Shown here: positions 51,352 through 58,180 of the stretch, piece after piece
Position numbering within the stretch: position 1 is the first letter of the stretch
Layout of the letters: every line of letters starts with the position of its first letter
NCBI GenBank assembly: GCA_039698035.1
Contig: JBDKSW010000005.1
Coordinates: 1-64,000, forward strand
Reading direction: 5' to 3'
Source: JAJFUI01 sp039698035
Lineage (GTDB): Bacteria > Planctomycetota > Planctomycetia > Pirellulales > Thermoguttaceae
Length of the DNA stretch: 64,000 nt
The notes under the pieces: generated by a model
The model's input: only the letters and a program-made list of their open reading frames with translations
Told to the model about the DNA's origin: nothing
Database searches by the model: none
Position numbers and translations under genes: made by a program

Positions 51352-51876
51352 TCACTTGCGACCTTCCGCCGCCTCGACGAGCTGGGCCGGCGGCTGAAGC
51401 GGGCTGCCGTCGGCCGCGACGCCGATGTCGAACGCGCCAAGGAGCCGCATCATGCGCAGAAACGTCTCGGGGTCGAAAAGGCTGCCCAACTTGGGATGGT
51501 TCAGGTGGGCGAAGACGACCTCGGCTTCGGCATGGAGCACCTCGCCCTTGTAGCTTGTCGTGGTGACCATCGCGCCTTCGGGCCGGACGTACTCGATTTT
51601 GGCCGTGTAGACGAGCTGGTCGCCTGGCGTGGCGGCGCAATGGAAGGTGGCCTTGGGGACCTTGGCCAGCACGACCTTTTCGCGGAACTGGTTGAATTCG
51701 CTGACCAGGAGCCCACCCGTCTGCGCCATCCCCTCGAGAATCAAGGAGTTGGGGAGCATCGGGAAGGTGGCGAAGTGGTCGTGGAGATGATCTTCGGACA
51801 GCGAGATGTTCTTCACGGCCTTGGCGTACTGCCCGCTACGAAACTCGATGAACCGATCAATCCAATACCAGCGCAT
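51352..51876 (-). CDS. FabZ/FabA-like 3-hydroxyacyl-ACP dehydratase
   Basis: A 174-aa hotdog-fold protein. The catalytic His lies in HDHFATFPMLPNSLILEGMAQTGG (about 34-57, in pieces) and the acid in EGMAQ. LAKVPKATFHCAATPGDQL follows, with a longer tail than FabZ (about 145 aa). The Pro-x-Pro in the usual FPxxPxMPG loop differs (FPMLPNS). ATG 51876 is preferred. It lies downstream of acp and upstream of fabF in the operon. Not necessarily the housekeeping FabZ. Confidence 0.85.
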   Translation of the reverse strand: MRWYWIDRFIEFRSGQYAKAVKNISLSEDHLHDHFATFPMLPNSLILEGMAQTGGLLVSEFNQFREKVVLAKVPKATFHCAATPGDQLVYTAKIEYVRPEGAMVTTTSYKGEVLHAEAEVVFAHLNHPKLGSLFDPETFLRMMRLLGAFDIGVAADGSPLQPPAQLVEAAEGRK

Positions 51877-51964
51877 GGACAACGTCCTTTTGGGCAACCT
51901 ACTTTCGACTTTTGGCCATCAACCGTCGGCGGTCGGCCAATGCAAGCCGACCGCGTGCGACCGT

Positions 51965-52357
51965 CTAGTCGGCGACTTCCACTTTGCCTTCGACGAAGCG
52001 GCACATGTCGGCGACGGTAAGCAGATTTGCGAACTCTTGGACGGCCGGGTTCTTTGCGAACTGGTCGAGGTTGGCAAACGGCATCCGCTTACGGAGTTCG
52101 GCGATACCGACCTCGGTGACCTTGCCGTCCTGAACATAGGTGGCGTCGGTGAGGATGTCCTCAGGGAACAGCTCGCCGCGAGGAATTTTGATGCCGAAGG
52201 CCTTTTCGAGGCGGAAGACGATGTCGAGGAAGTCGATGGACTCGGCCCCAAGGTCTCCGACCAGCGTGGCCTGCGGGGTCACGTCTTCCTCATCGACGCC
52301 AAGGGCCTCGACCAGGGCGGTGCGGATCTTTTCGAAAACTTCTTCCTTTGTTGGCAT
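51965..52357 (-). CDS. Acyl carrier protein, extended form, 130 aa
   Basis: The phosphopantetheine attachment Ser lies in GDLGAESIDFLDIVFRLE near residue 37, with the usual ADSLD replaced by AESID. Canonical ACP is 75-85 aa. Here a ~40-residue insert (roughly 60-105: PEDILTDATYVQDGKVTEVG and Ala/Lys/Phe-rich helix) precedes the last helix (LLTVADMCRFVEGKV). Such extended ACPs occur in planctomycete acyl clusters. ATG 52357 fits the family start. It lies between fabG and a fabZ-like gene. Confidence 0.87.
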   Translation of the reverse strand: MPTKEEVFEKIRTALVEALGVDEEDVTPQATLVGDLGAESIDFLDIVFRLEKAFGIKIPRGELFPEDILTDATYVQDGKVTEVGIAELRKRMPFANLDQFAKNPAVQEFANLLTVADMCRFVEGKVEVAD

Positions 52358-52397
52358 GAGCGGATGGACCTCCCAAACTGATGAAAGACTATCGTAG

Positions 52398-52475
52398 GGT
52401 GCGTGAAACGCACCGCCACCTGAGACAACCGTGCGTTTCACGCACCTCAAAAACCCAAGGTGCGATTGTCGCACC
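52398..52475 (-). repeat. Two palindromic repeats between fabG and acp
   Basis: A perfect 16-bp inverted repeat (52398-52413 and 52431-52446, arms GGTGCGTGAAACGCAC) is followed by a second 7-bp hairpin GGTGCGA-TTG-TCGCACC (52459-52475). The shared GGTGCG core and the GTAGGGTGCGT context match dispersed REP-like repeats of many bacteria. It sits inside the fab operon and could cause transcript attenuation or processing. Confidence 0.7.
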
Positions 52476-52490
52476 CGACCAATTTTTCCG

Positions 52491-53243
52491 TTAGTGACTG
52501 CCTAGGCTCAAACCGCCATCGACGCGAAGGACCTGGCCCGTGACGTACGAGGCCTCGTCGCTGGCCAAGAAGGCCGCGGCGGCCGCGATTTCCTCGGGCC
52601 GGCCGATGCGGCGGAGCGGGATGATTTTCTGAATTTGGTCGCCGGCGATTCCGCGAACGACCTGGCTCATATCGGTCTCGATCATGCCTGGGGCAATGGC
52701 GTTGACGCGGACGCCGCGTGGGGCCAATTCCTTTGCGAGGGCCCGGCTGAGACCGTTGATACCGCCCTTGCTGGCGGCGTAGTTGACTTGTCCGCGGGCG
52801 GCGAACTCGGCGGCCGTGCTCGACAGGTTGACGATGCTGCCGCGACGTTTCATCATCATGGGCTGCGTGACGGCGTGACAGTAGTTGAATGTGCCGCCCA
52901 GGTTGGTGTCGATCACATCGCGCCACTGCTCTTCGGTCATGGCGCCGAGGAGACCGTCTTGAACAATGCCGGCCGAGTTGATCAGCACGTCGATCTGTCC
53001 CCAGAGGTCGAACAGGGAATCGACGATCTCGTGCGCCCGCTTCAGATCGCGGACGTCGGCCTGATGCGCCGAGACCTGGTCGGCCGGCAGCCCGAGCTCG
53101 GCCAGGAGGGCGTCGGCGGCCTGCTGGTTGCTCTGATAGAGGAAGGCGACCTTTGCGCCCTCGGCGGCCAAGCGAGCCACGCAGGCGCGACCGATGCCGC
53201 GGCTTCCGCCCGTGATGATTGCCGTTTTGCCTTCAAATCGCAT
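52491..53243 (-). CDS. fabG: 3-oxoacyl-ACP reductase (FabG type)
   Basis: A 250-aa short-chain dehydrogenase. It carries the NADP-binding GGSRGIGRA (about 12-20), NSAG near 89, the catalytic Ser in NLSSTAAEFA (about 140), and YAASKGG with Tyr and Lys (about 155-160). RVNAIAPGMIETDM and a C-terminal SYVTGQVLRVDGGL follow. It reduces 3-oxoacyl-ACP. It lies second in the operon, 35 nt after the first fabZ-like gene. Confidence 0.9.
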   Translation of the reverse strand: MRFEGKTAIITGGSRGIGRACVARLAAEGAKVAFLYQSNQQAADALLAELGLPADQVSAHQADVRDLKRAHEIVDSLFDLWGQIDVLINSAGIVQDGLLGAMTEEQWRDVIDTNLGGTFNYCHAVTQPMMMKRRGSIVNLSSTAAEFAARGQVNYAASKGGINGLSRALAKELAPRGVRVNAIAPGMIETDMSQVVRGIAGDQIQKIIPLRRIGRPEEIAAAAAFLASDEASYVTGQVLRVDGGLSLGSH

Positions 53244-53278
53244 GGAGCTTGGGGCCGGCCCTGACCGGCGGCTGGTGG

Positions 53279-53776
53279 TTAAGCGGTAGGGGTTTCCGAC
53301 GTTTCTTGGGGGTGATAGAGCAATGCCAGCTGGTCGCGCAGGTCACGTCGCGTCGCTTCGTCGGTGGCCGCGTACTGAGGGGCCGTGTCGGCCAGGTTGT
53401 AGCGAGCCAGGATGAGCCGTGCGCTGACGGTCAGGCGACCATCGACCGTGCCCGAGGCCTTCAGCTTTGCTTCTCCGTCGGCGAGTCCTTGAAGCTCCGC
53501 CGTCACGGTGAGCATCTGGCCGGGCTCGACGAATTGGGCGTACTTCACATTGCTGACCTGCTTGAGCACGACAATGCTGTGGGCGAAATTCTCTGTGGCG
53601 CGAACGAGCCAAGCGCTGGCCTGGGTCAGGCTCTCGAGCATCAGCACGCCCGGCATGACCGGGAAGTTGGGAAAGTGATCCGCCAGGTACTCCTCGGCCA
53701 AGCTCAGGGTTTTTATCGCCTTGATGCGCTGGCCAGGATCTAGCTCGATGATGCGGTCAATCAGCGAGAATCGCAT
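53279..53776 (-). CDS. FabZ/FabA-like dehydratase, second paralogue
   Basis: A 165-aa hotdog protein that is first in the operon. The HFPNFPVMPGVLMLESLTQAS stretch, read in pieces, holds the catalytic His (about 34) and the Glu in LESLTQ (about 48). VSNVKYAQFVEPGQML and a 20-residue charged tail follow. Unlike the other FabZ-like protein, it keeps the classic FPVMPGV loop. Residue differences suggest different substrate lengths. Confidence 0.87.
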   Translation of the reverse strand: MRFSLIDRIIELDPGQRIKAIKTLSLAEEYLADHFPNFPVMPGVLMLESLTQASAWLVRATENFAHSIVVLKQVSNVKYAQFVEPGQMLTVTAELQGLADGEAKLKASGTVDGRLTVSARLILARYNLADTAPQYAATDEATRRDLRDQLALLYHPQETSETPTA

Positions 53777-54121
53777 GGCAATTGGGGACGTGTCGGACTG
53801 GTCGGACGCGGGTTACGCAGGAAAACACAAGCCCCTTAGTATATCCATCGGGGTATTGGTCCACAACACCTGCCTGGCAAAACTGCCATTTTGGCAGCAA
53901 CGGGTCTGATTTGCAGTGTGCTGTGATGTCCACAAGTCTTCTGTTTGCAATGGCTTACGTCATGCGTTGATCGTCGGCACGAGGTTTGCAAAATGGGTCT
54001 GGCCGTCGTGGAACAGTCGCGTGAGACGCGAGTTCCGAGGCCGCGCTGGGCAAATGTCTCTGGCCCAGAAAATGCGGCTTTTTGCAGGCATCGAAAACAG
54101 TCACGACGAGGAGGGTTCATC
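53777..54121. other. Divergent region, fab operon and hsp20 genes
   Basis: About 345 bases without a supported gene. They include the operator-like array at 53875-53896, TATATCC runs near 53838, and the leader of the first hsp20 gene. Confidence 0.5.
53875..53896. promoter_or_regulatory. Alternating TGGCA/TGCCA half-sites upstream of hsp20
   Basis: TGGCA (53875-53879), TGCCA (53884-53888) and TGGCA (53892-53896) form two overlapping palindromes; CTGCCA-TTT-TGGCAG (53883-53897) is perfect. The sigma-54 GG/GC spacing is wrong, so this is more likely a repressor operator for the Hsp20 genes or the fab operon. Confidence 0.45.
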
Positions 54122-54562
54122 ATGGTTCTGACGTATCGGCCCCAACGTTACCCGCTGCACCAACTTCGCGACGAAATGGACCGTCTGCTCATGGGTTTTT
54201 TGGGCCCGGCAACGAACGGACCGCTGCCGGGGGCGTCCGGCCAGCCGGCCGTGAACGTCTGGGAGCGCCCCGACGCCTTGCTGGTTGAAATGGAAGTGCC
54301 TGGGGTCAAGAGCGACCAGCTTGATCTCTCCGTGGTCGGCAACGAGCTGACGATTCGCGTCGAGCGACCGGACGGCCCGGACGAAGGAGTCATTTACCAT
54401 CGCCGCGAACGGCCGGTTGGCCCCATGGCACGGGTACTCCGGTTGCCGGTCGAGGTGGACTCGAACCGGGTCGAGGCGCAAATCACGAACGGCGTCCTGA
54501 CGATCACCCTGCCGAAGGCCGAGAGCGCCAAGCCACGCAAGGTCAACGTGACGGTGGGCTAG
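54122..54562 (+). CDS. Small heat shock protein Hsp20 (first of three)
   Basis: A 146-aa sHSP with an N-terminal helical part (HQLRDEMDRLLMGFLG), an alpha-crystallin domain from about residue 43 to 137 (PAVNVWERPDALLVEMEVPGV, LSVVGNELTIRVERP, YHRRERPVGPMARVLRLP) and the GVLTITLPKAE motif. The C-terminal tail is short. ATG 54122 follows GGAGG. ATP-independent holdase. A 62-nt gap separates it from the second gene. Confidence 0.93.
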   Translation: MVLTYRPQRYPLHQLRDEMDRLLMGFLGPATNGPLPGASGQPAVNVWERPDALLVEMEVPGVKSDQLDLSVVGNELTIRVERPDGPDEGVIYHRRERPVGPMARVLRLPVEVDSNRVEAQITNGVLTITLPKAESAKPRKVNVTVG

Positions 54563-54624
54563 TTCGGCGAGGCACGGGCGCACATCCGAGACTATTTGAA
54601 CACACGCTGGAAGGAGCGAAAACC

Positions 54625-55023
54625 ATGACGAATGAGAACACGATTGCGAAACCGTCGGCGGAGGAAGCGGCGGCCGAACGCACTTGGGCTGGCCGCTCGT
54701 TCCGCCCCAACGTCGACATCTTGGAGCGGGAAGACGAATTGCTGGTCGTGGCCGACGTGCCAGGCGCCACGAGCGACTCGATCGACGTGAAGTTTGAAGA
54801 CGGGACGCTCGAAATTCACGCCGTGGCGCCTCCGCGTCACGCTGAGTACGGCGACTTCCTATTGCGAGAATATGCGGTCGGCGACTACTACCGCACGTTC
54901 CAGGTCAGCGAGGCGATTGACGCCGCGAAGATTTCGGCCAAGTACGCCGACGGCGTCCTGACGCTGCGTCTGCCAAAGGCGGAAGCCCTGAAGCCGCGGA
55001 AGATCTCGGTCAGCGCGGGTTGA
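54625..55023 (+). CDS. Small heat shock protein Hsp20 (second of three)
   Basis: A 132-aa sHSP with a shorter N-terminus than its neighbours. FRPNVDILEREDELLVVADVPG starts the crystallin fold, LEIHAVAP and GDFLLREYAVGDYYRTFQV follow, and DGVLTLRLPKAEALKPRKI is near the end. It is divergent enough from the first and third copies to be an old duplication. A GGAG ribosome site is close to ATG 54625. Likely in one operon. Confidence 0.92.
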   Translation: MTNENTIAKPSAEEAAAERTWAGRSFRPNVDILEREDELLVVADVPGATSDSIDVKFEDGTLEIHAVAPPRHAEYGDFLLREYAVGDYYRTFQVSEAIDAAKISAKYADGVLTLRLPKAEALKPRKISVSAG

Positions 55024-55095
55024 CCGGGGCAGGTAAGATACAAGACGAAGTCGGTGCGCAGCCGCACCGAGAACTTTCAACGAAGGAGAACTGGT

Positions 55096-55575
55096 ATGAG
55101 TTTGCTTCCCTGGAGAGGAAAACGCGAGTCGGAGGGGGGGGAGTTGTCGCCCATGGTGGCGCTCCGCAACGAGGTCGATCGGCTGTTCGATTCGTTCGTC
55201 CGCGAACCGCTTGGAGCCATCGAGTGGCCAAGCTGGGGCGACGGCCGCTGGTCGCCGGCAGTCGATGTGGCCGAGACCGACAAGGAATTCACTGTTCGCG
55301 CCGAGTTGCCAGGCATCGACCCCAAGGACCTCGACGTTTCGGTCGTTGGCAACCAGATCGTTCTGAGCGGCGAAAAGAAGGAATCAACCGAGACCAAGGA
55401 AAAGGGCGTTTATCACAGCGAGACGCGCTACGGCTCGTTCCGCCGGACGATTCCGCTGCCCGAGGGAGTGGACGCCGAAAACGTTGACGCTCAGTATTCG
55501 CAGGGCGTCTTGACGCTTCGCTTGCCGAAGACTCCGCAAGCCGAGACCAAGCGGATCGAAATCAAGGTGACGTGA
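55096..55575 (+). CDS. Small heat shock protein Hsp20 (third of three)
   Basis: A 159-aa sHSP beginning MSLLPWRGKRESEGGELSPM. MVALRNEVDRLFDSFVREPL and the ACD (AVDVAETDKEFTVRAELPGID, VVGNQIVLSGEKKEST, GSFRRTIPLPEGVD) follow, with GVLTLRLPKTPQ at the end. It is closest to the class A-type bacterial Hsp20 consensus. ATG 55096 follows AAGGAG; an earlier in-frame ATG is not preferred. Confidence 0.93.
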   Translation: MSLLPWRGKRESEGGELSPMVALRNEVDRLFDSFVREPLGAIEWPSWGDGRWSPAVDVAETDKEFTVRAELPGIDPKDLDVSVVGNQIVLSGEKKESTETKEKGVYHSETRYGSFRRTIPLPEGVDAENVDAQYSQGVLTLRLPKTPQAETKRIEIKVT

Positions 55576-56014
55576 CGGGCCGCTGCGTCTTTACAGGCGC
55601 ATCGATGGGCGCAGGTCCCGTTTGGCCGGCGTCAACCGTGCAAACTCGGTAGCAATACGTCGCGCCGGGCTTCGCCCCGGCGTCGGCGAACAGGGCGTGG
55701 GATCGGCCTTTAGGATACGGACGGCGGACGTCGATGCCGCCGCCTGTGGCTCTGCGGCCGCCCCCCTACCATGGGCATGGCAGTCCGTGCGATGGCTGGA
55801 ACAGTCATCCCCCAGGGCTGAAACAAAAAGGGGGGCGTGGCGAGCAAAGCGGCCCTGGCTGGCTGCCATCGCCCCATGATTGTCGCCGATGCCCGCGTCT
55901 GAGCGACCCGCCAGATGTCTCGTTGGCGGGCCGGATCCCCCGTATTTGTCGAGCAACACGGTTGACCTGCCTTGTAAGTGAGTATATACTTACTAGCAGA
56001 CAAGGGGTGAGATC
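55576..56014. other. Intergenic region between hsp20 and tetR
   Basis: These 439 bases contain a GC-rich hairpin CGCCGGGC-TTC-GCCCCGGCG (about 55662-55682) that may end the hsp20 transcript, and the tetR promoter/operator near its end. No gene is supported; a minus-strand frame at 55710-56003 lacks coding character. Confidence 0.45.
55962..56005 (+). promoter_or_regulatory. tetR-macAB promoter with overlapping operator
   Basis: TTGACC (55962-55967), 17-bp spacer and TATACT (55985-55990) form a near-consensus promoter. The -10 box lies in an 18-bp palindrome AGTGAGTAT/ATACTTACT (55977-55994, one mismatch). It is nested inside CCTTGT (55970-55975) and ACAAGG (56000-56005). The layout is expected for TetR autorepression. 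Confidence 0.7.
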
Positions 56015-56719
56015 ATGTCAACAGCGTCGAAAATGTCGGGTGCGGATCGCCGGACCGCCATTATCCGTGCCGCCCGGGACGTGTTCATTGAAAAGGGGTT
56101 CTACAGGACGACGACCCGGGAGCTGGCCAAGGCGGCGCATGTTTCCGAAGCCCTGCTGTTCAAACACTTTCCGAACAAGGATGCGCTGTACTCGGCGATT
56201 CAACGGTCGTGTTTCAACGAAGAGGGGGCCAAGGTGGCCGAGCGGCTTGAAGCCGTCGAGCCCTCGACGGCCGGCCTCGTGTTTCTCGTCCGCGACCTGA
56301 TTTCGCACGTGCTTGGGGCCGAGCCGGAGGCGGACGCGCAGGTTTTTTTCCGGTTGGTGCTTCGGAGCCTCATGGACGAGGGGGCCTTTACGCGGCTGGC
56401 GATCCAAGGGGGCCCGACTCACTGGGTCACCAAGGTCGAGCAGTGTATCGTCGCCGCCCGAGCGGCTGGCGACATGCAGGACGCGACCGTGGATCCGGCG
56501 TTCGCCGGGTGGATCGTGCATCAGTTGATTTCCGGGTTTATGGTGCATTCGTTGCCCAGCAAGGAAGTGATCAACTATGGCGTCTCGCGGGACGAGTTGG
56601 TGGAGCAGATCACTTGGTTTTCCTTGCGTGGAATGGGCATGAAGGAAGAAGCGTTGCAGCGGCTCGGCGCGGAGCAGGACGGGGGCGCGAGCCGACCGAC
56701 AACGCCGAGGCACGCTTAG
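56015..56719 (+). CDS. TetR family transcriptional regulator
   Basis: A 234-aa regulator. The N-terminal HTH covers about 12-58, with AARDVFIEKGFYRTTTRELAKAAHVSEALLFKHFPNKDALY containing the typical TetR signature in pieces. A larger C-terminal ligand domain follows. ATG 56015 lies just downstream of its palindromic operator, so it probably represses its own operon with macA-macB. Ligand unknown. Confidence 0.88.
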   Translation: MSTASKMSGADRRTAIIRAARDVFIEKGFYRTTTRELAKAAHVSEALLFKHFPNKDALYSAIQRSCFNEEGAKVAERLEAVEPSTAGLVFLVRDLISHVLGAEPEADAQVFFRLVLRSLMDEGAFTRLAIQGGPTHWVTKVEQCIVAARAAGDMQDATVDPAFAGWIVHQLISGFMVHSLPSKEVINYGVSRDELVEQITWFSLRGMGMKEEALQRLGAEQDGGASRPTTPRHA

Positions 56720-56749
56720 CTCTTTCGTAGAGGGTTCGGAGGATTTTCG

Positions 56750-58051
56750 ATGAGGACTGTATTCCTAACCATCATCTCAGTTGCCATCCTGGGAAGCGGC
56801 GCGGCGTACTACGCTTACAGCAGACCGACCAAGTCCACGACGATTCTCGGAACCGTGGCCGTGCAGCGAGGCGATCTGGTTTCGACTATCAGCGCGACGG
56901 GCACGATCGAGGCCGAAGAGGTGGTCAACATCGGCGCCCAGGTGGCAGGGTTGATCGTCGAGTTTGGCCCCGATCGGAAAGCCCCCAGCAAGCCGGTCGA
57001 TTTTTGCTCGGTCGTCGAGAAGGGCGATTTGCTGGCGAAGATCGATCCGACGTGTTACAAGGCGGCGCTCGAGCAGGCCGAGGCGACGCTGCAAAAGTCG
57101 GAGGCCGACCTGATGCAACTGCGAGCCAAACTTCGACAAACGCAACGCGAGTGGAAGCGGGCCCAGTCGTTGCATCCCAAGAATGCCATTGCCGACACGG
57201 ACTATGACACGGCCTTGTCCAATTACGAGTCAGCCGAGGCCGCTGTGGCGGCGGGCGTCGCAACCATCCGCCAAAACAAGGCGTCGGTCGAGACGGCCCG
57301 GATCAACCTTGGCTACTGCACGATCAACTCGCCCGTTCATGGAACGGTCGTCGAACGTCGCGTCAACATTGGGCAGACGGTCGTTGCGAGCCTCAACGCG
57401 CCCAGTCTGTTCCTGATTGCCAAGGACCTGACGAAGATGCAAGTGTGGGCGTCGGTCAACGAGGCGGACATCGGACGGATTCGCCTCAACATGCCCGTGC
57501 GATTCACGGTGGACGCGCACCCCGACGAGACGTTTATCGGCGCCGTCACCCAGATACGCATGAACGCGCAGATGACCAGCAACGTCGTGACGTACACGGT
57601 GATCGTCACCACCGACAACACGAAGGGCAAGCTGCTGCCGTATTTGACGGCCAACGTCCAGTTTGAGGTGGAAAAACGGACGAATGTCCTGCTGGCGCCC
57701 AACGCGGCCTTGCGATGGACGCCGGAAAGCAATCAGCTCGATCCGTCGGTGGATCAAAAGACGCTTGCCGCCGATGCGACGGAAGTCGCGGGCCGCGGAC
57801 GGCTTTGGCTGGTTGGCGACCGAAACCTGGTGCGGCCGATCGATGTGGCGGTCGGCGCGACCGATGGCACGATGACCGAGGTTAGCGGCAACGATCTCCG
57901 CGCGGGCATGCAGATCGTGACGGGCGACCAAGAAGCCGAAGAGATCGAAGCCCAATCGACGCAAACGACCTCGGCCAACGAAGACAAGACGAGCAATCCG
58001 TTCCTGCCCAAGATGCCGAAGGGCAGCAAACCGCCGCCTGGCCCCATGTAA
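56750..58051 (+). CDS. macA: MacA-like periplasmic adaptor subunit
   Basis: A 433-aa membrane-fusion protein. It has an N-terminal membrane anchor (about 3-22), VAVQRGDLVSTISATGTIEAEEVVNIGAQVAGLI (lipoyl half), a helical hairpin at about 105-175, and the second lipoyl half ending YCTINSPVHGTVVERRVNIGQTV. Beta-barrel and membrane-proximal domains follow, with a Gln/Thr/Pro-rich tail. It joins the MacB ABC permease to an outer membrane exit duct; no TolC gene is in the window. GGAGGA precedes ATG 56750. Confidence 0.9.
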   Translation: MRTVFLTIISVAILGSGAAYYAYSRPTKSTTILGTVAVQRGDLVSTISATGTIEAEEVVNIGAQVAGLIVEFGPDRKAPSKPVDFCSVVEKGDLLAKIDPTCYKAALEQAEATLQKSEADLMQLRAKLRQTQREWKRAQSLHPKNAIADTDYDTALSNYESAEAAVAAGVATIRQNKASVETARINLGYCTINSPVHGTVVERRVNIGQTVVASLNAPSLFLIAKDLTKMQVWASVNEADIGRIRLNMPVRFTVDAHPDETFIGAVTQIRMNAQMTSNVVTYTVIVTTDNTKGKLLPYLTANVQFEVEKRTNVLLAPNAALRWTPESNQLDPSVDQKTLAADATEVAGRGRLWLVGDRNLVRPIDVAVGATDGTMTEVSGNDLRAGMQIVTGDQEAEEIEAQSTQTTSANEDKTSNPFLPKMPKGSKPPPGPM

Positions 58052-58066
58052 TGATCGGTGGACGGT

Positions 58067-58160
58067 CTTGCGTGGTCCTGGGGGATGTCCAGCGGGGAAA
58101 GTCTTGAGCGTCTTGCCCCAGGATAGCAGCCGCGGCGGCTGCGCCCCAGGATCACGCAAG
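58067..58160 (+). other. Structured intergenic element between macA and macB
   Basis: Outer arms 58067-58083 and 58144-58160 match 16 of 17 bases as reverse complements (the mismatch is a G-U pair in RNA). Inside lies a perfect 8-bp palindrome (58126-58133 with 58135-58142). A direct repeat of CCCCAGGAT (58116-58124, 58144-58152) gives alternative pairing for the left arm. It may set the MacA:MacB ratio or be a small mobile palindromic element. Confidence 0.6.
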
Positions 58161-58180
58161 GCCGTTTCGAGGAGTTTCCG

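Noticed and set aside
53875..53920. Sigma-54 promoter upstream of hsp20
   Set aside because: TGGCA boxes are present but no GC lies at the required 10-nt spacing from the GG.
55710..56003. 97-aa minus-strand frame between hsp20 and tetR
   Set aside because: Composition is Arg/Pro-rich and it covers the tetR promoter; no ribosome site.
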